NCBI GenBank assembly: GCA_035998495.1
Contig: DASYHP010000067.1
Coordinates: 124,001 to 188,000, forward strand
Reading direction: 5' to 3'
DNA from: Mesorhizobium_B sp035998495
GTDB lineage: Bacteria > Pseudomonadota > Alphaproteobacteria > Rhizobiales > Rhizobiaceae
Length of the DNA: 64,000 nucleotides
Shown: positions 56,777 to 64,000 of the stretch, piece by piece
Numbering within the stretch: the first letter of the stretch is position 1
Layout: the number at the start of each line of letters is the position of its first letter
Position numbers and translations under genes: made by a program
Notes under the pieces: generated by a model
The model's input: the letters and a program-made list of their open reading frames with translations, nothing else
Database searches by the model: none
What the model was told of the DNA's origin: nothing

Positions 56777-57593
56777 GGTGGTCATCCATCCGAGCGCTGT
56801 GGTCGAGCCCGGCGCTCGGCTCGGCGTCGGCGTGAGGATCGGGCCGTTCTGCCATGTCGGCGGCGACGCGGAGCTGGGCGACGGCGTCGAGCTGACGGGC
56901 CATGTCACGGTGATGGGCGCCACGACCGTCGGCGCAGGCTGCCGGGTCTATCCGCAAGCGGTGCTCGGCGCGCCGCCGCAGAACGCCAAGCACAAGGGCG
57001 GCCGCACGACGCTCGTTATCGGCGCCAACGCGACGATTCGCGAGTTCGTGACCATGCATGCCGGCACCGACACGAGCCGGGGCGAAACGCTCATCGGCGA
57101 GAACGGCAATTTCCTGGCCTATGCCCATATCGCGCATGACTGCGTGGTGGGCCGCAACGCGACCCTCGCCAACGGCGCGACCCTGGGCGGGCATTGCGAG
57201 CTGGGCGACGGCGTCGGCATCGGCGGGCTGACGGCGGTCCATCAGTTCGTTCGCGTGGGCGACGGCGCCTTCCTGGGCGGCTGCTCGGCCATAATGGGCG
57301 ACGTGATCCCCTACGGCATCGCCGTGGGAAACCGCGCCAAGCTGCGAGGCCTCAACCTCGTGGGCCTGCGCCGCGCCGGCGCGACGCGCGCGGAGATCAT
57401 GGAGCTTCGCGCGGTCTATAAGTCGCTCTTCGACCCCGCGCGCGAACTGAGCCAGAACCTGGAGCATGTCCGCGCGCAGCCCGGCTTGTCGGACACGGCG
57501 CGCAAGGTCGTGGATTTCATCGCCACCCGCGGCAGGCGTTACCTCACCGTTCCGCCGCTCGGAGGGGCGGATGACGACGACGGTGATGAGTGA
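56766..57593 (+). CDS. lpxA: UDP-N-acetylglucosamine acyltransferase
   Basis: LpxA does the first step of lipid A synthesis. The 275-residue protein is a hexapeptide beta helix (V-V-E-P-G-A-R-L-G-V-G-V-R-I-G start) with the catalytic His in the A-H-I-A-H-D-C block and the R-G-L-N-L-V-G-L-R-R-A-G sequence before the helical end. ATG 56766 is used; a GTG two codons up (56760) is in frame. It overlaps fabZ. Confidence 0.96.
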   Translation: MPAEVVIHPSAVVEPGARLGVGVRIGPFCHVGGDAELGDGVELTGHVTVMGATTVGAGCRVYPQAVLGAPPQNAKHKGGRTTLVIGANATIREFVTMHAGTDTSRGETLIGENGNFLAYAHIAHDCVVGRNATLANGATLGGHCELGDGVGIGGLTAVHQFVRVGDGAFLGGCSAIMGDVIPYGIAVGNRAKLRGLNLVGLRRAGATRAEIMELRAVYKSLFDPARELSQNLEHVRAQPGLSDTARKVVDFIATRGRRYLTVPPLGGADDDDGDE

Positions 57594-58455
57594 GCGGCGC
57601 GAGCCAGCCTGGACCCAGAGCGGCCGCGTGGCGGTGATCGCGGGCGAAGGCCGGATGCCGCTCGAGGTCGCGCAGCATCTTCAGGAGCACGGCCATCGCC
57701 CGCCCTTCGTGATACTGTCAGGCAGCGAGGAGGACACGGAGCCCGGATTGCGGCGCTTCGATCACGAATGCCTTCCCCTTGAAGGCGCGGCCCGACTGGT
57801 GCCGATCCTCAGGCGCGCGGGCGTGTCGCACGCGGTCCTCGCCGGCGGCATCACGCGCCGGCCGCGATGGCAAGCCTTCCTGACGAGCTGGCGACTGGTC
57901 GGGCTGCTGCCGAAGATCCTGCGGCACTTGAGGCGCGGCGACGACGGCCTTCTGCGTCTGCTGGTCGACCACCTTGAGCGGCACGGCATCGCGGTCATCG
58001 GCGCGCACGAGGTGATGCCAGACCTTCTCGCCGCCGCCGGACCGCTGACGGAAGCCAAGCCCAATGATCGCGACCGCCGCGACCTCGAAGCCGGCCTGGT
58101 CGCCGCTCGCGCCATCGGTGCGCTCGACGTCGGGCAGGCCGCCGTTGCGATCGGCGGCAGGGCCATTGCGCTCGAAGGCATCGAGGGCACCGACGGTTTG
58201 CTTCAGCGCGTGGCGGCGCTCCGAAGCCATGGACGCCTTGCGGGCGCCGCAGGGGGCGTTCTCGTCAAATGCGCCAAGCCTGGGCAGGAACTGAGGGCGG
58301 ACCTGCCCGCGATCGGACCGGAAACCGTCACCCGCGCCCATGAGGCTGGGCTCGCCGGGATCGGGGTGGAGGCGGGCCGTTCCCTGGTCCTCGACCAGGC
58401 CCGCACGATAGGCGAGGCCAACCGCCTGCGCCTCTTCATCACCGGGCTGACGTGA
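57571..58455 (+). CDS. lpxI: UDP-2,3-diacylglucosamine pyrophosphatase LpxI
   Basis: LpxI (DUF1009) hydrolyses UDP-diacylglucosamine and replaces LpxH in alphaproteobacteria. The 294-residue protein has the early V-I-A-G-E-G-R-M-P block, G-I-T-R-R-P near residue 92, and E-G-T-D-G-L-L-Q-R. GGAGGGGCGG lies in front of ATG 57571. It overlaps the lpxA end. No LpxH is seen. Confidence 0.93.
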   Translation: MTTTVMSERREPAWTQSGRVAVIAGEGRMPLEVAQHLQEHGHRPPFVILSGSEEDTEPGLRRFDHECLPLEGAARLVPILRRAGVSHAVLAGGITRRPRWQAFLTSWRLVGLLPKILRHLRRGDDGLLRLLVDHLERHGIAVIGAHEVMPDLLAAAGPLTEAKPNDRDRRDLEAGLVAARAIGALDVGQAAVAIGGRAIALEGIEGTDGLLQRVAALRSHGRLAGAAGGVLVKCAKPGQELRADLPAIGPETVTRAHEAGLAGIGVEAGRSLVLDQARTIGEANRLRLFITGLT

Positions 58456-58462
58456 GGCTCTG

Positions 58463-59650
58463 ATGGGGGCAGGGCGGCCATTGCTGGTCGGCATCGTGGC
58501 GGGCGAGGAGTCCGGCGACCTTCTTGCCGCCGACCTGATCCGGCATCTTGCTCAGTCGAGCGGACGGGAAGTGCGGCTGGTCGGGGTCGGGGGCGCGCAC
58601 CTCCAGGCGCTGGGGCTGCGCTCGCTCTTTGATCCGCAGGAGATTTCGCTGATGGGTTTCGGCGCGGTGGTGGCGGGGCTGCCGCGCATCGTCCGGCGCA
58701 TCGGCCAGACGGCGCAAGCCGTGGCGCAGGCGGCGCCGGACTGCCTTCTCACCGTCGATGTGCCGGATTTCGCCCTAAGAGTGGCCAAGAAGGTGCGCGC
58801 GCTACGGCCGAACACCCCTGCCATCCACTATGTCTGCCCGAGCGTCTGGGCGTGGCGTCCAGGCCGCGCCGTCGCGATGCGCGCCTTCCTCGACCATGTG
58901 CTGTGCATCCTTCCCTTCGAGCCGGCCGAACTCGACGCGCTCGGCGGTCCCCCCGGCACCTATGTCGGCCATCGGCTGACGCATGAGCCCGAATTGCTGG
59001 CGGCCGCCGAAGCGCAGCGCGTTCGGCGGAGAGACGGGGGAGCCAGGAAAACCTTGCTGCTCCTGCCGGGTTCGCGCGGCGGCGAGATCGGCCGCCTCCT
59101 GCCGGACTTCCGCCAGACCCTGCACGACTTGAAGCGCCGCGGCGCGGATCTGAACGTCCGCCTTCCCACCGTCCCGCACCTTGTCGGCCGTGTGCGGGCG
59201 GAGGTCGGCGGCTGGAATCTGGACGTTCAAGTCACGTCCGACGCACCGGCGAAGTGGCAGGCCTTCGGGGAGGCGGACGCCGCTCTGATCGCTTCAGGCA
59301 CCGTAGGGCTCGAACTCGCCTTGGTCGGCGTGCCGCATGTTTCCTGCTATCGGCTCGATGCGATCACGCGACCGTTCCGGTGGATGATCCGGACGTGGTC
59401 GGCATCGCTGCCGAACCTGATCGCAGACCGTCCCGTGATTCCCGAATTCTTCGACGAGGTCATCCGGCCGGGCAGCCTCGCGCGCCAGATCGAGCAGTTG
59501 GTGGGCGACACGCCGCTGCGCCAGTGGCAGCTCGGCGGCTTCGATTCCGTGCGGCAGAAAATGGCGGCCGGCCGGCCGGCGGGGGCCGCAGGAGCCGAGG
59601 TCGTTCTGCGCCTGATCGAAAGACCTCAGCGCTTGGCGATCGGCACGTAA
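58463..59650 (+). CDS. lpxB: Lipid-A-disaccharide synthase
   Basis: LpxB joins lipid X and UDP-diacylglucosamine. The 395-residue glycosyltransferase has A-G-E-E-S-G-D near residue 14, V-D-V-P-D-F, W-A-W-R-P-G-R and G-S-R-x-x-E-I. It ends 25 bp inside the convergent gltA end. It follows lpxI by 7 bp. Confidence 0.96.
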   Translation: MGAGRPLLVGIVAGEESGDLLAADLIRHLAQSSGREVRLVGVGGAHLQALGLRSLFDPQEISLMGFGAVVAGLPRIVRRIGQTAQAVAQAAPDCLLTVDVPDFALRVAKKVRALRPNTPAIHYVCPSVWAWRPGRAVAMRAFLDHVLCILPFEPAELDALGGPPGTYVGHRLTHEPELLAAAEAQRVRRRDGGARKTLLLLPGSRGGEIGRLLPDFRQTLHDLKRRGADLNVRLPTVPHLVGRVRAEVGGWNLDVQVTSDAPAKWQAFGEADAALIASGTVGLELALVGVPHVSCYRLDAITRPFRWMIRTWSASLPNLIADRPVIPEFFDEVIRPGSLARQIEQLVGDTPLRQWQLGGFDSVRQKMAAGRPAGAAGAEVVLRLIERPQRLAIGT

Positions 59651-60915
59651 TCGCGTTCCGGTGCGCCGGTATAGAGCTGGCGCGGACGTCCGATCTTCTG
59701 GTTCGGGTCTTCGATCATCTCCTTCCACTGGGCGATCCAGCCCACCGTGCGCGCCAGCGCGAAGAGCACCGTGAACATGGTCGTGGGGAAGCCGAGCGCC
59801 TTGAGCGTGATGCCCGAATAGAAGTCGATGTTGGGATAAAGCTTCTTTTCGATGAAGTATTCGTCCGTGAGCGCGATGCGCTCCAACTCGATCGCGACGT
59901 CGAGCATCGGATCGTCCTTTATGCCGAGCTCGCCCAGAACCTCATGCGTGGTCTTCTGCATGATCTTGGCGCGGGGATCGTAGTTCTTATAGACGCGGTG
60001 GCCGAAACCCATCAGGCGGAAGGGATCGTTCCGGTCCTTGGCGCGCGCGATATATTGCGGGATGCGATCGACGGCACCGATCTCGGACAGCATGTTGAGC
60101 GCCGCCTCGTTGGCGCCGCCATGCGCCGGCCCCCAAAGGCAGGCGATGCCCGCCGCGATGCAGGCGAACGGGTTCGCGCCCGACGAGCCGGCCAGCCGCA
60201 CGGTGGAGGTGGAGGCGTTCTGCTCGTGGTCGGCATGCAGGATGAAGATGCGATCCATGGCGCGCGCGAGGACCGGGTTCACATGATAGTCCTCGCAAGG
60301 CACGGCGAAGCACATGTGCAGGAAATTGGCCGCGAAGTTCAGCTCGTTGCGCGGGTACATGAAGGGCTGGCCGATGTGATATTTGTAGGCCATCGCCGCG
60401 ATCGTCGGCATCTTCGCGATCAGCCGGATGGAGGCGACCATCCGCTGGTGCGGGTCGGAGATGTCGGTGGAATCGTGGTAGAAGGCGGAAAGCGCGCCCA
60501 CGACGCCGCACATCACGGCCATGGGGTGGGCGTCGCGCCGGAAGCCCGAATAGAAGCGTGACATCTGCTCGTGCACCATGGTGTGGCGCGTCACGCGGTA
60601 ATCGAAGTCTTCCTTCTGCGCCTTGGTCGGCAGCTCGCCGTAAAGGAGCAGGTAGCACGTCTCGAGAAAGTCGCCATGCTCCGCCAACTGCTCGATGGGG
60701 TAGCCCCGGTGAAGCAGCACGCCCGCGTCGCCGTCGATATAGGTGATCTTGGATTCGCAACTGGCCGTTGACGTGAAGCCGGGATCGTAAGTGAAGACCC
60801 CCGCGTCCTTGTAGAGGCTGCTGATGTCGATGACATCCGGGCCGACCGTTCCCGAGCGGACTTCCAGCTCAACGCCCTTGCCCTCGAGATCCAGTTTCGC
60901 CGCCGAACCCGTCAT
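59626..60915 (-). CDS. gltA: Citrate synthase
   Basis: GltA starts the TCA cycle by condensing oxaloacetate and acetyl-CoA. The 429-residue protein has the family block G-F-G-H-R-V-Y-K-N-Y-D-P-R, the His residues in L-H-A-D-H-E-Q-N and the acidic D in F-Y-S-G. AAGAAGGAGC precedes the start ATG 60915. Its last 25 bp overlap lpxB tail to tail. Confidence 0.97.
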   Translation of the reverse strand: MTGSAAKLDLEGKGVELEVRSGTVGPDVIDISSLYKDAGVFTYDPGFTSTASCESKITYIDGDAGVLLHRGYPIEQLAEHGDFLETCYLLLYGELPTKAQKEDFDYRVTRHTMVHEQMSRFYSGFRRDAHPMAVMCGVVGALSAFYHDSTDISDPHQRMVASIRLIAKMPTIAAMAYKYHIGQPFMYPRNELNFAANFLHMCFAVPCEDYHVNPVLARAMDRIFILHADHEQNASTSTVRLAGSSGANPFACIAAGIACLWGPAHGGANEAALNMLSEIGAVDRIPQYIARAKDRNDPFRLMGFGHRVYKNYDPRAKIMQKTTHEVLGELGIKDDPMLDVAIELERIALTDEYFIEKKLYPNIDFYSGITLKALGFPTTMFTVLFALARTVGWIAQWKEMIEDPNQKIGRPRQLYTGAPERDYVPIAKR

Positions 60916-61070
60916 CCCATGCTCCTTCTTGCCCGCTCGAACGCGCGCATCGCGGCCCGCAACGGGCCAGGAAACCTGTGGGGGCGCCGACTTGCTAACT
61001 CATTTCCCCAAGCGTGCCAAGCGACGCGGCCGTCCCGATGCTGCGATGCAACAAGAAGAGTTTGGGCCAG

Positions 61071-62495
61071 TCAGCGAAGTGGGTCTTCGATGCGTCCGAG
61101 ACTTTCTTCACGCCCGAGCAGGGCGAGCACGTCGAACACGCCCGGCGATGTGTTCCGACCCGTCAGCGCCGCCCTGAGCGGCTGCGCGACCGCGCCGAGC
61201 TTCCAGCCGCGCTCGGCGGCCAGCTCGCGGACGGCGGCTTCCGTTGTGGCCGCGCTCCAGTCGTCCGCCACGCGCGCCAGCTTGTCATGGGCCTCGCGTA
61301 GGACCGCGCGACCCTCGTCTGAAAGGATCGCGGCGGCCTTGTCGTCCAACCGCAGCGGCCGCTCGGCGAACAGGAACGCCGCCCCGTCGGCGAGCTCGAT
61401 CAAGGTCTTGGCGCGCTCCTTCAGGCCGGCCATGGCCTGCCGCAGCTTGCGCTCTTTGTCGGGCGTCAGCCGCTCGGCGATGAGCGCGCCGTTGCTGAGA
61501 AAAGGCAGGGTTTGGAGGAGGATGTCGGCGAGCTCGTCGTCCGCCATGCGGCGCATATGCAGCCCGTTGAGCGCCTCGAGCTTGGCGAAATCGAAGCGCG
61601 CCGCGCCGCGGTTCACGTCCTCGATCTCGAACCAGCGGATCATGTCCTCGATGGACATGACCTCGTCGTCGCCATGGCTCCAGCCCAGCCGGACGAGGTA
61701 GTTCTTGAGCGCCGCCGGCAGGTAGCCCATTTCGCGATAGGCTTCAACGCCCAAGGCCCCATGGCGCTTGGACAGCTTCGCCCCGTCGGCGCCATGGATC
61801 AGCGGAATGTGCGCCATTACCGGGACCGACCACCCCATCGCCTCGTAGATGATGGCCTGGCGGGCGGCATTGGTGAGATGGTCGTCCCCGCGGATGATGT
61901 GGGTGACGCCCATGTCATGATCGTCCACGACCACGGCATGCATGTAGGTCGGCGTGCCGTCGGAGCGCAGGATGATGAAGTCGTCCAGGTCTTTGTTGGG
62001 GAAACGCACCTCGCCCTGGACGCGGTCAGGGATGACGGTTTCCCCTTCGGTCGGCGCCTTGATGCGGATCGCGGGCGCGACGCCGGCTGGCGCCTCGCTC
62101 GGGTCGCGGTCGCGCCAGCGGCCGTCATAGCGGGGAGGGCGGCCCTCGGCCTTGGCCTTGGCCCGCATCTCCTCGAGCTCAGCGGGGCTTGCGAAGCATC
62201 GGTAGGCGCGGCCCCGCGCCAGAAGTTCCTCGGCCACCTGGCGATGCCGTGCGGCGCGGGAAAATTGCGAGATCGGCTCGCCGTCCCAGGTGAGGCCCAA
62301 CCAGGTGAGCCCGTCGAGGATCGCCGCGGCGGCGGCGTCGGTCGAGCGCTCTCGATCGGTGTCTTCGATGCGCAGGAGCATCGTGCCGCCCGTGTGGCGC
62401 GCGTAAAGCCAGTTGAAGAGGGCGGTCCGCGCCCCGCCGATATGCAGATAGCCGGTCGGCGAGGGCGCGAAGCGGGTGACCACGGGAGCGGCCAT
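61071..62495 (-). CDS. gltX: Glutamyl-tRNA synthetase
   Basis: This class I synthetase charges tRNA-Glu. Starting at ATG 62495 (474 residues) it has P-S-P-T-G-Y-L-H-I-G-G-A at residues 11-22 (HIGH motif) and K-L-S-K-R-H-G (KMSKS motif). The gene lies between gltA and the divergent DUF4344/comEC end, as in many rhizobia. Many alphaproteobacteria carry a second gltX whose product may also charge tRNA-Gln; only this one is seen. Confidence 0.95.
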   Translation of the reverse strand: MAAPVVTRFAPSPTGYLHIGGARTALFNWLYARHTGGTMLLRIEDTDRERSTDAAAAAILDGLTWLGLTWDGEPISQFSRAARHRQVAEELLARGRAYRCFASPAELEEMRAKAKAEGRPPRYDGRWRDRDPSEAPAGVAPAIRIKAPTEGETVIPDRVQGEVRFPNKDLDDFIILRSDGTPTYMHAVVVDDHDMGVTHIIRGDDHLTNAARQAIIYEAMGWSVPVMAHIPLIHGADGAKLSKRHGALGVEAYREMGYLPAALKNYLVRLGWSHGDDEVMSIEDMIRWFEIEDVNRGAARFDFAKLEALNGLHMRRMADDELADILLQTLPFLSNGALIAERLTPDKERKLRQAMAGLKERAKTLIELADGAAFLFAERPLRLDDKAAAILSDEGRAVLREAHDKLARVADDWSAATTEAAVRELAAERGWKLGAVAQPLRAALTGRNTSPGVFDVLALLGREESLGRIEDPLR

Positions 62496-62615
62496 GGTGC
62501 GTGATCCTGTGCGCTGAAACGCGGAGGGAGACCCTGCCGCCAAGACGGGGCGGGTTTAGCACACGCCCTTGCCGGCGCAAGCCGGAGCCCGGCACCCTGG
62601 ACAGCGTGCGGCGGC

Positions 62616-63527
62616 CTACTCCGTCGCGCCTTCTTCGTCTTCCTCGGAAGCGTCAGCCTCTTCGGAAGCGTCCTCCTCCGCACTCTCTTCCGCCGTTTCG
62701 TCCGCGAGAGCCCTGGCGTATTGATTGTAGTAAAGCGAAACGAACTCGTAGCACATGGTGACCGTTCGGTCATACGAACTGTAGTAGGCGTTCTCCTCGC
62801 CGCAGTCGCCCGCCATGAAGGTGACATCGTTCGGGAGAGTGTAGGAGGCTTCCACGGTCTGGGCGGCCCGCTCCAGAACTTCGCCGTTCTTCAAGATCTC
62901 GGCGGCCCATTCCGACTCAGGACTCGGATCCTCGTAGATCACCGTGATCTTCGGATCACCGTTGTTGGGGGAGCGGTGAGGTTCCAGCACTTTGTCCCAT
63001 CCTGTCTTCGCCTGCTCGTAAGTGCCGCCGCAAGCATCCTGCTGATCGGCGTCCAGCTCCCATTCCCGCGCGATCTCGGCGAACTCGTCCTTGTCTTTCC
63101 CCACCACGATGCAGACCATGGCGAAAGCACGCTGCTTATCCAAGCTGTGTTCGTCGAACAGGCTGGCCTGATCGATCTCCTGACCTGCCTGCTCCGCGTC
63201 TGTCAGGCTCCAATACCAGAACGCGTTGTAGAGGATCATGCCATCCTCGGAGGCATCATAGGCGTCCAGGATCATCAAGGTGGCGAGGTTGTCCGCGGCG
63301 TCCTCCTCCTTAGCCAGCATCGGCAGTGCGAACTGGTCGACGAACAGGTGCCCGATCTCGTGAAAGAGCGTGTAAGTGGTGTTGTCGCGGGCGTAGATGA
63401 TCGCCTCCTCGCGCTGCTCGTCGGTAAGCCCATCCTCCTCCTGCGCCCAGAGTGGTGGGGCGCTCATCGCCAAGGCAAGAGTGAGGACAAGGACGAAACC
63501 ACGACGGGCGTGAAAGCGGGACGGCAT
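62616..63527 (-). CDS. DUF4344 metallopeptidase-like secreted protein
   Basis: The 303-residue product has a signal peptide (V-L-V-L-T-L-A-L-A-M-S-A-P-P-L-W-A, cleavage before Q29) and a zinc-binding H56-E-I-G-H60 motif. The last 30 residues are a very acidic Glu/Ala/Ser tail. The mature part has four or more Cys. DUF4344 members are predicted metallopeptidases of unknown substrate. ATG 63527 is chosen to start the signal peptide. Confidence 0.8.
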   Translation of the reverse strand: MPSRFHARRGFVLVLTLALAMSAPPLWAQEEDGLTDEQREEAIIYARDNTTYTLFHEIGHLFVDQFALPMLAKEEDAADNLATLMILDAYDASEDGMILYNAFWYWSLTDAEQAGQEIDQASLFDEHSLDKQRAFAMVCIVVGKDKDEFAEIAREWELDADQQDACGGTYEQAKTGWDKVLEPHRSPNNGDPKITVIYEDPSPESEWAAEILKNGEVLERAAQTVEASYTLPNDVTFMAGDCGEENAYYSSYDRTVTMCYEFVSLYYNQYARALADETAEESAEEDASEEADASEEDEEGATE

Positions 63528-63737
63528 CTGTAAACCCCAAAGGAACGACCATGCTCCGCCTGCCAGCCCGCAACGGCGAGTGCGATCTCGCTCAGCGGCC
63601 CACGTCCCGGCTGGGCTCACGCAGCAAGCCAGGAAGTGGACGGCGCCATCGTGCTGGCATTCTGGCGGAAGTGGTGTAGCGTTACTCCGGGGAAGGTTCG
63701 GGAGCAAGATCGCGTCGATGGCCGCGGGAGGCGGAGC

Positions 63738-64000
63738 GTGAGCCTGTCATCTCCCGCGACTCGGCAGCTTCGAGGCGCGGCGGCGTCTCGTGCCGCCTGG
63801 GCCGTCCGGCAGGGCAGGGACCATGCGGCCGCAAGCCTCGGGCCATGGCTGCTATTCTTGGCGCGGCGCCTGCAGACGACCCTGGAACTCGAGCGCGAGC
63901 GAGGCGCTCTCTATCTCTGCGTCCCCATCGCCTTGGGCGCAGGTGCCATCGCTTATTTCACGCTGCCAGTCGAGCCGCCCGGCTGGTCGATCTTGGGCCT
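63738..64000 (+). CDS. comEC: ComEC/Rec2 family DNA uptake protein (N-terminal part)
   Basis: The GTG start (GGGAGGCGGAGC directly upstream) opens a frame to the window edge. The 87 visible residues include E-R-E-R-G-A-L-Y-L-C-V-P-I-A-L-G-A-G-A-I-A-Y-F, the region before and within the first membrane helix as in rhizobial ComEC. ComEC is the inner-membrane channel for transforming DNA. Assignment rests on this short stretch and on the frequent neighbourhood comEC-gltX in relatives. Confidence 0.65.
   Translation, partial: MSLSSPATRQLRGAAASRAAWAVRQGRDHAAASLGPWLLFLARRLQTTLELERERGALYLCVPIALGAGAIAYFTLPVEPPGWSILG

Overview
The window looks like chromosomal backbone of a high-GC alphaproteobacterium of the order Hyphomicrobiales (Rhizobiales), probably close to the Phyllobacteriaceae/Brucellaceae. 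The signs are gene order (phytoene-synthase-like gene next to trmFO; gltX-gltA beside the lpx operon; rpsB-tsf-pyrH-frr-uppS-cdsA-rseP-bamA-lpxD-fabZ-lpxA-lpxI-lpxB), DUF2336 and DUF1127 proteins, a class I PHA synthase, and tRNA promoters of the alphaproteobacterial type. I cannot name the species. About 60 protein genes, two tRNA genes (Leu-UAG, Glu-UUC) and one tandem glycine riboswitch are supported. There is no rRNA, CRISPR array, insertion sequence or integrase.

Layout. 1-9.6 kb: end of a phytoene-synthase-like gene, trmFO, a 46-residue DUF1127 protein, a DUF2157/GDYXXLXY membrane pair, tRNA-Leu, trigger factor, map-radC, three very small proteins, a tyrosine phosphatase and tRNA-Glu. 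9.6-20 kb: M15-type peptidase lipoprotein, phaC, small lipoprotein, alaC-type aminotransferase, hom, recJ, patatin, folE-hisI. 20-28.9 kb: NifU-like scaffold, a MntA/HepT toxin-antitoxin pair, yidD, thrS, a secreted protein, nitroreductase, MaoC plus CoA lyase, DUF2336, EamA transporter. 29-35.8 kb: parE and the riboswitch-controlled gcvT-gcvH-gcvP operon. 35.9-45.6 kb: a Tlde1-like domain protein, a periplasmic molybdoenzyme with its cytochrome b, DUF188, glutathione-dependent formaldehyde dehydrogenase, propionyl-CoA carboxylase alpha, dnaE. 45.6-46.4 kb: an 842-bp gene-free stretch with a two-hairpin repeat and the rpsB leader. 46.4-59.7 kb: translation factors followed by envelope biogenesis (isoprenoid carrier, phospholipid, outer-membrane assembly, lipid A). 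59.6-64 kb: gltA, gltX, a DUF4344 metallopeptidase-like protein and the start of comEC.

How the genes work together. The largest unit runs from ribosomal protein S2 to lipid-A-disaccharide synthase and links translation with outer-membrane construction: UppS and CdsA make lipid precursors, RseP and BamA handle envelope stress and outer-membrane protein insertion, and LpxD/FabZ/LpxA/LpxI/LpxB build lipid A. The glycine cleavage operon is set up for control by glycine itself. Two housekeeping genes usual at their loci in relatives are absent here: dxr between cdsA and rseP, and glpX between hom and recJ.

The most accessory-looking pieces are the MntA/HepT pair wedged in front of yidD, the lone 122-residue Tlde1-like cell-wall domain beside the glycine riboswitch, and the cluster of tiny proteins before the tyrosine phosphatase. 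I found no complete new multi-gene system. The more unusual signals are an EF-hand-type motif in a predicted BamA surface loop and a boxB/boxA-like leader upstream of rpsB.
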